DNA of 63,314 nt from an uncultured Methanosarcinales archaeon (GTDB lineage: Archaea > Halobacteriota > Methanosarcinia > Methanotrichales > Methanotrichaceae), in the NCBI GenBank assembly GCA_903871465.1, contig CAIQHB010000024.1, positions 1 to 63,314 on the forward strand, given 5' to 3'. The notes below the pieces were generated by a model. The model was not told the DNA's origin. It was given only the letters and a program-made list of their open reading frames with translations, and did no database searches. The position numbers and the translations under genes are program-made. Within the stretch, counting starts at the first letter, position 1. Each line of letters begins with the position of its first letter. Of this stretch, positions 42,745-50,652 are shown in pieces.

Positions 42745-43416
42745 ATGAGCCCTCGTAGCGATTTGTTCCCCGAATCCTGGATCGATGAAATTGAGCTCAT
42801 GTACAGGGGAGCCGATCCTGCGCATGACTTCAGTCACATTCGGAGGGTCTTCAAGAATGCGCAAATCATCGGCCAAAGGGAAGGCGCGGATATGCAGGTG
42901 CTCCTTTGGGCGGCCCTGCTTCATGATGCGGGTTCAACAACAAAGCTCTCCCTGGGTTCAGAGGAATCGGAGTCCAAGCGCCGGAAAACGGCAGAGGATC
43001 TCCTGAAGAAGGTCGGGCTCCCTGAAGAGATTAGAACGGAGGTACTATATGCCGTTGAAGTGCATCGCTTTTCTAAGGGCATCATACCCGTCACTCTGGA
43101 GGCCAAAGTCCTGCAGGATGCCGACCGGCTGGATGCCATTGGCGCAATCGGGATCGCCAGAGTCTTCATGACAGGAGGAAGTCTCTGCCGGGCGCTTTAC
43201 AACCCTCACGATCCATTCTGCAAAACCCGGGAGCCGGATGACAAAAAATGGAATCTGGATCATTTCTACCGAAAACTCCTCAAGCTCGAATCGGGCATGC
43301 ACACAAAGACCGCCAGGGAACTCGCCGGCAGAAGGTCTGCTGTGCTGAGAAGATATTTAGTGGACCTGGAAGAAGAGATTCGAGATGATCCTGTAGAAAA
43401 TATCAATTTAAAATAA
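42745..43416 (+). CDS. HD-domain phosphohydrolase
   Basis: 223 residues from ATG 42745; TTG 42697 is an alternative. Metal ligands are all present: His in AHDFSHIRRV, the HD doublet in ALLHDAGSTTK (about 62-63), and Asp in LQDADRLDAIGAIG (about 117). This is the YpgQ/YedJ-like group, which hydrolyses nucleotides or other phosphate esters. The substrate cannot be read from sequence. No operon partner. Confidence 0.88.
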   Translation: MSPRSDLFPESWIDEIELMYRGADPAHDFSHIRRVFKNAQIIGQREGADMQVLLWAALLHDAGSTTKLSLGSEESESKRRKTAEDLLKKVGLPEEIRTEVLYAVEVHRFSKGIIPVTLEAKVLQDADRLDAIGAIGIARVFMTGGSLCRALYNPHDPFCKTREPDDKKWNLDHFYRKLLKLESGMHTKTARELAGRRSAVLRRYLVDLEEEIRDDPVENINLK

Positions 43417-43554
43417 TTATTTAATTAATGATTCCTGATAATAAGAATTACAAAGTTCTCACATGGCGCCCAAAATTAATTTTTTCTAAAAGATAAGTGA
43501 GCTTATTGCTATTGATTATTATTTGGAAGAACACATCTCGTCTTGGCAGATATC

Positions 43555-43565
43555 TTTTTATATCT
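43555..43565 (+). promoter_or_regulatory. TATA box of the beta-helix protein gene
   Basis: TTTTTATATCT about 110 bases before the ATG, giving a leader of roughly 80 bases. The 43417-43673 gap holds no gene. Confidence 0.5.
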
Positions 43566-43673
43566 AAAATATACTAGCACAAACACATGCAAGAGTAGTC
43601 TCAGGGTGAATATAAAATTATCAAACAATACCTGGGTCATGTTAGATAACTGGATCTGTAAAAGGAGGGAATA

Positions 43674-45362
43674 ATGAAATTCGGTAAAACGCTAATCGGA
43701 GCTTTATTGGTAGGGATACTTGTACTAGCTCCATCTGCCTATGGCATCTCGATTTGTGTCTATGGCGATACGGGTGGATTTAAGGAAAATATCCATGCAG
43801 GAGACCGGGACTCAGTTTATGGCAGTGCAATGATTGGGCCCGGGAGTTTTTCCAATTCCATCAGCGGCAGCGGCAACTTGTTGGAGAGTCACTGGGTATC
43901 CAACTCCGCAGGAGCTTCCGCCAGCGTAGGTGTGGATATTCGGAAAGCCAAATCGTATAATTACGGCTATACTCTCACGCCGGGCATTGGGTCTTTCTGG
44001 AAGGCATCTAAATACCCGGTTGTCTCGGCTGGCGAGACTCTGGATGTATTAAATGCGAATTATATCAATGCGTATGCCAATTCTTTCAACGCAAATGGGG
44101 AATATGCCGGTGTGAGCACAGTTCTAGTCGATCCTGGAAATAAGGCAAGCTTGACGGGATACTCCAACTCTGCCACAGCATCCGCGCAAATGGTCTCAGC
44201 ATCTCAGAATGCAGAGAGCGCATCGGCGCCGAACGGACAAATCCAGACCGGTGCCAGTTCCCAACTGAGCCAATTGAGGATCCATCCGCTGGAGCTGAGA
44301 ATGGAAACGGCTGATGCGAGCACTTCCATTAAGAAAGGATCTATCAGTGGATACTCTGATAAGGCTGGTGCCTCGAGTGATTTGCTGGAGGCATCGCAGC
44401 ATATAGACAGTGCGTCCGGCAAACAGATAAGTTCTCAATCGCAATCCCTGTTTGGCTCCGCGACTCTCTTTAAAGGTCTGAAGATGTCCAGCGCTGGTGC
44501 GAGCACGATGACCTCTGGCACTCTCACCGGATACGATGGGAACAGCAAGGTATCTATGGATCTTGTGGAGGCCCAGCAATCAGGTCATATTAAAGGAGCA
44601 TTCACGAGCAAGGCCGTTACTGGCAAAGCCTCCAAAACCAGGAGCTCAAATTACGGCAATGAGTATGACTTGAACATTCAGGCTAAGAAGGATGCATCCG
44701 GCTCATCTGCCTCCGGAAATCTGGGGTACTATGTCGATATCAATAATCCAATTGCCAACAGGATTCAGGGGGCAGTGGATGCCTCGGAGTCTGGCGACGC
44801 CGTTAACGTCGCGCCCGGCACCTATTATGAGAATGTGCAAATAGACAAGTCGCTGGCGGTTAAAGGAGCAGGGGCGAGTGAGACCATTGTTGATGGCCGG
44901 CAATCCGGTTCGGTGTTCACAGTCGGCAAAAATAATCCGGATATAACTGTGACGCTGTCGGACATGGCCATTCAAGGCGGCACCGGAACGAGCACCGATC
45001 TTGGTGGGATTGGATCTTATTCCTTAGTCGGCGGAGGAATCTGGAACGCCGGCCGTCTGACGGTTGACCCCAGCACCATATCCGGAAATACTGCCCAATT
45101 TGGGGGCGGCATCGCCAACTTTGGCACATTGACCATTACTGACAGCACAATAACCGGGAACAGTGCATCCAGTGGCGGCGGCATTTACAACTACAACGGC
45201 ACGGTGAATCTGGAGAGCGGCTCTATTGACCAAAACATAGCTGACCTCAATGGCGGCGGCATCTACAGCATCCTGGGAACATTGACCGGCGATATGGGCA
45301 TAGTGCATGACAATACACCAGATCAAATAAATATCAGCGTTGACTGGCTGCCCAACGTGTAA
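43674..45362 (+). CDS. Secreted surface protein with Ser/Ala/Gly-rich repeats and a C-terminal beta-helix
   Basis: 562 residues; AAGGAGGG precedes the ATG. Signal peptide MKFGKTLIGALLVGILVLAP then SAYG. Residues about 160-320 contain three related blocks of roughly 75-80 residues (SLTGYSNSATASAQ..., SISGYSDKAGASSD..., TLTGYDGNSKVSMD...). Residues about 360-560 form a parallel beta-helix of the polymorphic outer-membrane or pectate-lyase-like type: VNVAPGTYYENVQIDKSLAV, VGGGIWNAGRLTV, FGGGIANFGTLTI, SGGGIYNYNGTVN, NGGGIYSILGTL. No C-terminal sorting signal or membrane anchor is visible. Likely cell-surface or sheath-associated. Confidence 0.85.
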   Translation: MKFGKTLIGALLVGILVLAPSAYGISICVYGDTGGFKENIHAGDRDSVYGSAMIGPGSFSNSISGSGNLLESHWVSNSAGASASVGVDIRKAKSYNYGYTLTPGIGSFWKASKYPVVSAGETLDVLNANYINAYANSFNANGEYAGVSTVLVDPGNKASLTGYSNSATASAQMVSASQNAESASAPNGQIQTGASSQLSQLRIHPLELRMETADASTSIKKGSISGYSDKAGASSDLLEASQHIDSASGKQISSQSQSLFGSATLFKGLKMSSAGASTMTSGTLTGYDGNSKVSMDLVEAQQSGHIKGAFTSKAVTGKASKTRSSNYGNEYDLNIQAKKDASGSSASGNLGYYVDINNPIANRIQGAVDASESGDAVNVAPGTYYENVQIDKSLAVKGAGASETIVDGRQSGSVFTVGKNNPDITVTLSDMAIQGGTGTSTDLGGIGSYSLVGGGIWNAGRLTVDPSTISGNTAQFGGGIANFGTLTITDSTITGNSASSGGGIYNYNGTVNLESGSIDQNIADLNGGGIYSILGTLTGDMGIVHDNTPDQINISVDWLPNV

Positions 45363-45434
45363 ACAGATAAAAAAGTGAACGAGAATACACCAAATCAAAT
45401 AGCGCATAACGTGGACTGGTTTCCGGATGTATAA
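45363..45434 (+). pseudogene. In-frame copy of the beta-helix C-terminus beyond the stop codon
   Basis: After TAA 45360-45362 the same frame stays open for 23 more codons. It encodes VNENTPNQIAHNVDWFPDV, an imperfect copy of the true C-terminus VHDNTPDQINISVDWLPNV. Either the ancestral protein was longer and a stop arose, or the last repeat was duplicated. TAA makes pyrrolysine readthrough impossible. Confidence 0.7.
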
Positions 45435-45464
45435 AATGGGGAGAATTCATCCTCCCCATTTTAC
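45433..45464 (+). terminator. Terminator of the beta-helix protein gene
   Basis: AAAATGGGGAG / CTCCCCATTTT form a perfect 11-bp stem around an 8-base loop, ending in TTTT. Confidence 0.8.
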
Positions 45465-45489
45465 TATTTTCGGTTCCTCGCGGTTTCGA

Positions 45490-45670
45490 GTGGGTAGTAG
45501 AATAATCGAGTTCTCTGTGAGTCCTCCGTTCGCTCTGTGTCTATGTGGTGGTAGTATCGTCAGCCACATGGTTATAACCCAGCAGCTAACGACGTTTCCA
45601 CCACAGAGAAACAGAGTTCACAGAGTACGCGCAGAGCGACTAAATTACAAACTGGAAAACCATAGTAACC
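45490..45670. repeat. Palindromic dispersed element, copy 1
   Basis: The left arm (about 45510-45551, ending CTCTGTGTCTATGTGGTGG) is the near reverse complement of the right arm (about 45598-45636, starting CCACCACAGAGAAACAGAG). The right end ACTGGAAAACCATAGTAACC (45651-45670) recurs exactly inverted at 55263-55282. Its left arm resembles the inverted 54222-54300 sequence. No protein is encoded, so it resembles a MITE-like mobile palindrome. It fills the gap between the beta-helix gene and marker 16. Confidence 0.75.
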
Positions 45671-45682
45671 TCTGGCAGCTTC

Positions 45683-46948
45683 TCACAGATGTTCCACCAT
45701 CTCCGTTATCCTGAAAGACCCATCCAGAATCTGCATCTTCAGCTCTTCTGCTAACTGTACTGCTCTGGTTCGATCAGATTGGCGGAGTTGAATCGGGATC
45801 TTTCTGCCTGCAAGGTTGATAGAGCCCAGATTGCCCCGGAATGCCCCGCCGGTGCATTGCGAGACGCATAGACCGCAGTTGAAGCACTTCCCTCTATCTC
45901 GCTTAACCTGATCCATCTCAATACTTATCGCCCTCATGGGACATACTGGCTCCACGGTGCATTTCCTGCAACCGGCACATTTGCCGGGATCGAACTCTAT
46001 CTCCAGATTCGTTGAGCCCCAGACATCCTCGTAGGTCGTCTTGCCGATTTTCCGGCGGATATTTACATCCATGATGGTAAGAGCAATGTCTCGATCCTGC
46101 AACAATATGTTCTCCAGGATGGATTCATTCAGCACCGGAATTGGCACCGCCCAGGCGCCTATGCATTCCGGGCCTGCAGACGTAACGAAGCCGCCCATGT
46201 ACTCGGGACTCATCTGGTGCATATCGGCGAGTCCCAGAAGGTTCGGCCTGGATGCCATGCTGCGAGTGCCTGTGCCTATCACAAACCCTTTGGCCCCGTT
46301 CAGGAGAATGCGTGTTCCTATGCCGATCGTCTCCAGCAATGGATCGTTCTTGATGGGATTGAGCTGACCGCATCCGGAAACGGTAGCGCAGATTAAATTG
46401 GGAGGAAATTCGAGAACGCTGAAGATCGTTTGCAGAGGAGCGTTCCTGGGGTTGACAAAGGCTACATAGTTCTTGAAGGCGTTGCGAGTAGAGAGGATTT
46501 GAGCGTAGGGAATATCATCCAGGCATAGGGCCTTTGTGAGAGTTTCGCCTTCACTGGTTTCAACTTCAACCTGAGCTTCCTTGCCTTCGACCAGCTCTCT
46601 GAACAGATGTCCTCCACCGTAATCGGATTGGTTTTTGCTATGTGCCGTGCCATAGATCATCAGATCGACGATGCCTAACCGCTCATTTGGACACGGCCCG
46701 ATGCAGCCTGGAACTCCATTGATCCAGACCTTTTCGGCGCGTACAAATGTGCCGGCTTCGGCCATGGGGAACGACAGCACCGCATAGGTGCCGCTCATTA
46801 TGGCCCGAGTTGCTGTGGTGACGACATCCACGTCTTTCAGGGCCAGATCTTTGCCGTCCTTGACGATATCACAGACCTCCTGGGCAGTCATCACAACTGC
46901 ATCCCGGCTCTTGATTCGTCCGTTAATTCCCTCTATTGTACGAGTCAT
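45683..46948 (-). CDS. Methanogenesis marker 16 metalloprotein (DUF39 with two [4Fe-4S] clusters)
   Basis: 421 residues. DUF39/homocysteine-biosynthesis domain (about 1-335) with TIEGINGRIKSRDAVVMTAQ at the start, KNYVAFVNPRNAPLQTIFS, and a Cys in ATVSGCGQLNP. A C-terminal ferredoxin domain has CAGCRKCTVEPVCP and CFNCGLCVSQC. Related DUF39 proteins (MA1821 of Methanosarcina acetivorans) turn aspartate semialdehyde and sulfide into homocysteine with a ferredoxin partner. Marker 16 proteins occur across methanogens with unproven role, perhaps sulfur transfer for a cofactor. A monocistronic leftward gene with a hairpin-rich leader. Confidence 0.9.
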   Translation of the reverse strand: MTRTIEGINGRIKSRDAVVMTAQEVCDIVKDGKDLALKDVDVVTTATRAIMSGTYAVLSFPMAEAGTFVRAEKVWINGVPGCIGPCPNERLGIVDLMIYGTAHSKNQSDYGGGHLFRELVEGKEAQVEVETSEGETLTKALCLDDIPYAQILSTRNAFKNYVAFVNPRNAPLQTIFSVLEFPPNLICATVSGCGQLNPIKNDPLLETIGIGTRILLNGAKGFVIGTGTRSMASRPNLLGLADMHQMSPEYMGGFVTSAGPECIGAWAVPIPVLNESILENILLQDRDIALTIMDVNIRRKIGKTTYEDVWGSTNLEIEFDPGKCAGCRKCTVEPVCPMRAISIEMDQVKRDRGKCFNCGLCVSQCTGGAFRGNLGSINLAGRKIPIQLRQSDRTRAVQLAEELKMQILDGSFRITEMVEHL

Positions 46949-46994
46949 GATTGACAGAAGTACCTGGGCGGCATGAAATTTAAGGTTCGTGCAA

Positions 46995-47041
46995 CCCCCA
47001 AGAGTTGCGATTTATCTTGGGAGGGGGAGGGAAGCCCTCCC
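46995..47041. other. Two adjacent G/C-rich hairpins in the marker 16 leader
   Basis: CCCAAGA (46997-47003) pairs with TCTTGGG (47015-47021), flanked by C-run and G-run that extend it. GGGAGGG pairs with CCCTCCC (about 47025-47041). Both lie 47-93 bases upstream of the leftward start codon, between divergent promoters. This could be an attenuator or riboswitch-like leader; no known class fits. The rest of 46949-47228 has no gene. Confidence 0.4.
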
Positions 47042-47228
47042 GCAGGATATGACAAGTCCCACTCTCCTATCCCGCCAATATATTCTGGTTATGATAATTT
47101 AAAGCCTTATTTTTCATGTTATTGTCATATTGAGATCATCTGAACAGATCGCGGTATACCAATGATTATAATTGAGTTACGGATTTCATAACCGCAAGCC
47201 TAAAATCTAGGAAGCCGGGCTTGCTATT

Positions 47229-48143
47229 ATGGCCATGAATGCGGAACGTTTCATCGAGGACGCCATCGCAGAAATCAAGCGCGATGTTAAGGGTCGCGCC
47301 ATTATTGGTTTATCGGGAGGCGTGGACAGCTCGGTATTGGCAATGCTTGCCCACCGCGCAATAGGTGACCGGCTGGTCCCGGTTTATGTTGACTCGGGGC
47401 TCATGAGGCAGTTCGAGTCGGACCGAATTGAGCACCTCTTCAAGGATATCGGTCTCGTGCGCGTGAACGCCCACAACCGGTTTCTCGATGCCCTGAGAGG
47501 GGTCACAGACCCGGAAGAGAAGAGGATGATAGTAGGCGAGACCTTCATTCGCGTCTTTGAGGAGGAGGCCCGCAAGATCGGCGGCGACTGCCTCATGCAG
47601 GGCACTATCTACCCGGATAGAATCGAGTCGGATGGAGGCATAAAGTCCCATCACAACGTGGGCGGCCTTCCCAGGTTCATGGAGTTCAAGACCATAGTTG
47701 AACCTCTTCGCGATCTGTACAAGGATGAGGTGCGCGTAGTTGCCAGGGCTCTGGGCCTTCCTCCGGAGATCAGCGAGAGAATGCCATACCCCGGTCCAGG
47801 GCTGTCCGTCAGGATCGTGGGCGAGGTCACGAGCGAAAAGCTCGATGTAGTGCGCAAAGCCAATGCCATCGTAGAAGAAGAGGTCGTGCAGTTTGCTCCC
47901 TGGCAGGCTTTTGCTGCCATTCTCGGAAAGGCCACGGGTGTAAAGGGCGACAACCGGGTCTATGGCTATGTAATCGCTGTCCGTTCCGTCTCCTCCAGGG
48001 ATGCCATGACCGCAGATGTGATGGAGCTTCCCTGGGAGGTGCTGAGACGCATATCCAGCCGCATAACCGGCGAGATTCCCAACGTTTCAAGAGTGGTCTA
48101 CGACCTGACTCCCAAACCTCCGGGCACAATCGAGTTCGAGTGA
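47229..48143 (+). CDS. guaAb: GMP synthase, ATP pyrophosphatase subunit
   Basis: 304 residues. P-loop of N-type pyrophosphatases in [20 protein letters not shown] (about 24-43); substrate regions [36 protein letters not shown]-terminal dimerisation end [19 protein letters not shown]-like. It activates XMP with ATP and adds ammonia to form GMP. In archaea the glutaminase is a separate gene (guaAa), not in this window. Starts ATG 47229 and 47235 are equally possible. Confidence 0.95.
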   Translation: MAMNAERFIEDAIAEIKRDVKGRAIIGLSGGVDSSVLAMLAHRAIGDRLVPVYVDSGLMRQFESDRIEHLFKDIGLVRVNAHNRFLDALRGVTDPEEKRMIVGETFIRVFEEEARKIGGDCLMQGTIYPDRIESDGGIKSHHNVGGLPRFMEFKTIVEPLRDLYKDEVRVVARALGLPPEISERMPYPGPGLSVRIVGEVTSEKLDVVRKANAIVEEEVVQFAPWQAFAAILGKATGVKGDNRVYGYVIAVRSVSSRDAMTADVMELPWEVLRRISSRITGEIPNVSRVVYDLTPKPPGTIEFE

Positions 48144-48188
48144 GCGAAATCAAGTGGCTGAAGGAATGAATGAGAATCCAACTCGGGC

Positions 48189-48608
48189 CTAAAGCAGACT
48201 CATGAGGGGATAGTTCTTTTGCTTGTCGTACTCCAGCCGGGCGCGAGCGACATCGCCCTCATAATTTATCTCAACCTCGGCGGTTATCATGCGCCCTTCC
48301 AGCTCGCTGTATCCAAAGACATTCTCCATAAGCATTTTCCGGTCTATGCTGACGCGAACCTTTCTCACGTGGGGCTGTAGAGAGATGCTCTCCTGCATAG
48401 CCTCTTCCAGGCTGGATGCCGTCTTTGGGCTTACGGGCGCGCCAACGAATTGATGATAGAGCGCTCCCAGTTTTATGCCTGCCTCGAATGCGGCTATTTC
48501 CTTTTTTGTAGGCGTGTTATCACCACCGGACTTGCCAGATAAAGGATGATCATCATGATCACCAGAAGGGCGGCATAAAGAATATCGTTCTGGCGGAAGA
48601 TGAACCAT
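48189..48608 (-). CDS. mptD: Dihydroneopterin aldolase, archaeal MptD family
   Basis: The conserved body KKEIAAFEAGIKLGALYHQF, then VGAPVSPKTASSLEEAM and YDKQKNYPLMSLL, marks MptD. It cleaves 7,8-dihydroneopterin to 6-hydroxymethyl-dihydropterin in tetrahydromethanopterin synthesis. The conserved part begins at about 48510, but the frame has no ATG, GTG or TTG between there and ATG 48608, which lies 115 bases inside pssA and adds about 33 unlikely residues. A rare start such as ATA or ATT near 48500-48530 is possible. It is last in the artA-asd-pssA-mptD run. Confidence 0.85.
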   Translation of the reverse strand: MVHLPPERYSLCRPSGDHDDHPLSGKSGGDNTPTKKEIAAFEAGIKLGALYHQFVGAPVSPKTASSLEEAMQESISLQPHVRKVRVSIDRKMLMENVFGYSELEGRMITAEVEINYEGDVARARLEYDKQKNYPLMSLL

Positions 48609-49165
48609 CCTGCAGCAAGGAAGATGAATCCAAACAGAGCCATGGCTCTGATGTCTCTGATCTTGGGGTAGGAGATGCTGCTCACCATAAGCCCTGCCAG
48701 AAGCAGCATGAGCACAATCGTCAGGGTCGGCCTGCCCAGGAGAACGCTGGCGGAGAGAAATATGCCTGCTGCTGGAATGGGAAGCCCTTCAAAGAAATTA
48801 TCGCCTTTGCCTGTGACATTAAATCTGGCGAGGCGCAGCGTCCCGCAGATAAGATAGAAAATTCCTGCCGGCCAGACCAGAGGCCCGAGATGGAAGGCCA
48901 TGATCGCAAGGTAAGCCGGTGCTGTGCCAAAGGATATCAGATCTGCCAGAGAATCCAGGTTGGCGCCGATTGGACTTGAGCCCGTCTTCCTGGCCACAAA
49001 GCCATCCAGGCCGTCTGCAGCTGCCGCTAATAGTATGAATACTACCGCGAAATTCGTGGAATTCCCGCCCCAAGCGCCGCCGGCTGCGAGAAGTGCCAGA
49101 AATCCAAGAATGACATTCAAAAGAGTGAATAGGTCAGGCAGGCGCATGACCCGGAAGACATTCAT
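48494..49165 (-). CDS. pssA: Archaetidylserine synthase (CDP-alcohol phosphatidyltransferase)
   Basis: 223 residues, six to eight hydrophobic segments. CDP-alcohol phosphotransferase motif DGLDGFVARKTGSSPIGANL followed by DSLAD (about 52-76), with all the metal-binding Asp. It exchanges the CMP of CDP-archaeol for serine. ATGA overlap with the decarboxylase upstream (49162-49165). PssA and decarboxylase act in series to make archaetidylethanolamine; in Haloferax both are needed for lipid anchoring of archaeosortase substrates. Confidence 0.92.
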   Translation of the reverse strand: MNVFRVMRLPDLFTLLNVILGFLALLAAGGAWGGNSTNFAVVFILLAAAADGLDGFVARKTGSSPIGANLDSLADLISFGTAPAYLAIMAFHLGPLVWPAGIFYLICGTLRLARFNVTGKGDNFFEGLPIPAAGIFLSASVLLGRPTLTIVLMLLLAGLMVSSISYPKIRDIRAMALFGFIFLAAGWFIFRQNDILYAALLVIMMIILYLASPVVITRLQKRK

Positions 49166-49764
49166 GTGCCCACCACGACTGGAGACTTCACGGCAACCAC
49201 CGTCTCTCCGGCCCGGACCTTGTCGCCCAGTCCTACCTGCAATTTGTAACCCTCGGGAATGCTTGCCTCCACCCGCGAGCCGAAGCGAATCATGCCGATC
49301 CTCTCTCCCCGGAGCACATGATCACCAGGACGAACATAACATACGATCTCCCTAACAATTGTCCCTGTAATCTGGCGTAGCTCCAGATCTCCGTCATCGG
49401 TCTCCATCTTTATCCGGTTCTGCTGGTTATGGCAAGCCCTATTCAGGAAAGCCGGCATGTGGCTTCCTTTCCTGTATTCGATACTGCGTACCGTCCCATC
49501 CAGGGGTGCCCGGTTTACATGCACATCGTATGCTCCCATGAAGATCGTGATTTTTTCCGGTGTGGCCTGGAGGATTCTTCCGTCCGCGGGTGAGACCATA
49601 CCATCTCCATGCGGCAAACGATCGGGGTCTCTGTGAAAGAAGATCATGAAGATGAATCCGACCAGCGCTACGGCCGACATGTACCAGCTTCCTGCTATGG
49701 CCAGAGCTGCCGTCAGAAAGATGGGCACCGATATCCAGGCAGTGGAATTTTTGGCCAGCTTCAA
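49162..49764 (-). CDS. asd: Archaetidylserine decarboxylase (phosphatidylserine decarboxylase family)
   Basis: 200 residues of the short PSD type. N-terminal hydrophobic pair (about 10-42), conserved SPADGRILQ and VHVNRAPLDGTV, and the self-cleavage site GMIRFGSRVEASIP. There the Ser becomes the pyruvoyl cofactor (GS variant of LGST). It makes archaetidylethanolamine from archaetidylserine. Start is TTG 49764, overlapping the artA stop (TTGA), with GAGGAG seven bases upstream. Confidence 0.92.
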   Translation of the reverse strand: MKLAKNSTAWISVPIFLTAALAIAGSWYMSAVALVGFIFMIFFHRDPDRLPHGDGMVSPADGRILQATPEKITIFMGAYDVHVNRAPLDGTVRSIEYRKGSHMPAFLNRACHNQQNRIKMETDDGDLELRQITGTIVREIVCYVRPGDHVLRGERIGMIRFGSRVEASIPEGYKLQVGLGDKVRAGETVVAVKSPVVVGT

Positions 49765-50573
49765 ACTGCATCTCCTCTGGGAGTTCTTATATCTGCTGCG
49801 AGCTCGTCTATGATTGACAAAAGCTCCGGAAGGAGCAGGAATACTAAGTAAGATATGGCCAAAAGGGCCACAGTCGACCCCGCCTTGGCGATGATATTAT
49901 GAGCGATTTCGAAGCTTTCGCTCCCAAACCAGCTCCCTCCATAGGCCATAAGTACAAATCCATTTCTCACGATGTTCAAGAGGTAAATGGAAACCGTGGA
50001 TGCCGCCAGTGCAACCAGCCTGCGACCAATTGGCGCCTGAACCGAGAGAATTAGCCCGGCAAAGAGCGCTATGCTCTCAATGGCTGTGCAGGCCAGGATG
50101 ATCTGCACCGATCGACCGTTTAAAGTCATCATGTCCGAGCTCTGCATTATCGCCGGAACAGAAATAAGCTGAAGTGCTTGTACTGTTATGAACGTGGTTA
50201 ATCTAATCAATCCTAATTGAAGCGGCTCGATCTCTGCAAAAGGAAAATAGACCATTCCACAGACAGCCGCCGCGTAGCTCGCCCAGAGCCGGGCTTTTGA
50301 TGAGAAGCCCTTATTCATCACGATCCAGGCCATGTAAAGGCTCATGAGACCTGCTGCCAGGAAGAGGACGGCATTGAAGTAATCCTCTGTGGCCAGATAA
50401 TGACCGGGCTGAAACAGCCAGAACAGGCCAAAAATAGCCCATCCGGGAACGGCAATAGAACTCTTTCGGGCAAGGGCTGAGGCTAGGAGAAGAAGCAAGC
50501 CAATCCAGAGCAGATAGGAAATCAGCCATTCCAGCATCATCCCTCCTAGAAGTACCACAGGTTTATTTAGCAT
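49761..50573 (-). CDS. artA: Archaeosortase A (exosortase-family transpeptidase)
   Basis: 270 residues with about eight membrane helices. The catalytic triad is in place: Cys in IILACTAIESIALF (about 159), Arg in LNIVRNGFVL (about 203), and His in IAHNIIAKAGS (about 226). The family cuts C-terminal PGF- or PEF-type sorting signals and is thought to link the protein to a lipid. AGGAGGG lies just before ATG 50540/50537 (MMLEWL), so the first 11 residues may not be translated. It overlaps asd directly. None of the large secreted proteins in this window shows an obvious sorting signal. Confidence 0.88.
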   Translation of the reverse strand: MLNKPVVLLGGMMLEWLISYLLWIGLLLLLASALARKSSIAVPGWAIFGLFWLFQPGHYLATEDYFNAVLFLAAGLMSLYMAWIVMNKGFSSKARLWASYAAAVCGMVYFPFAEIEPLQLGLIRLTTFITVQALQLISVPAIMQSSDMMTLNGRSVQIILACTAIESIALFAGLILSVQAPIGRRLVALAASTVSIYLLNIVRNGFVLMAYGGSWFGSESFEIAHNIIAKAGSTVALLAISYLVFLLLPELLSIIDELAADIRTPRGDAV

Positions 50574-50652
50574 TATCTACTTACGTCAGTTCATTGTCTA
50601 TTGTGATCTTGAGAAGGACAGGGAAAATGCCCTCCGATAGGTAAGGTTGATC

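Noticed and set aside
45360-45362. Pyrrolysine readthrough into the duplicated C-terminus
   Set aside because: The stop codon is TAA, not TAG.
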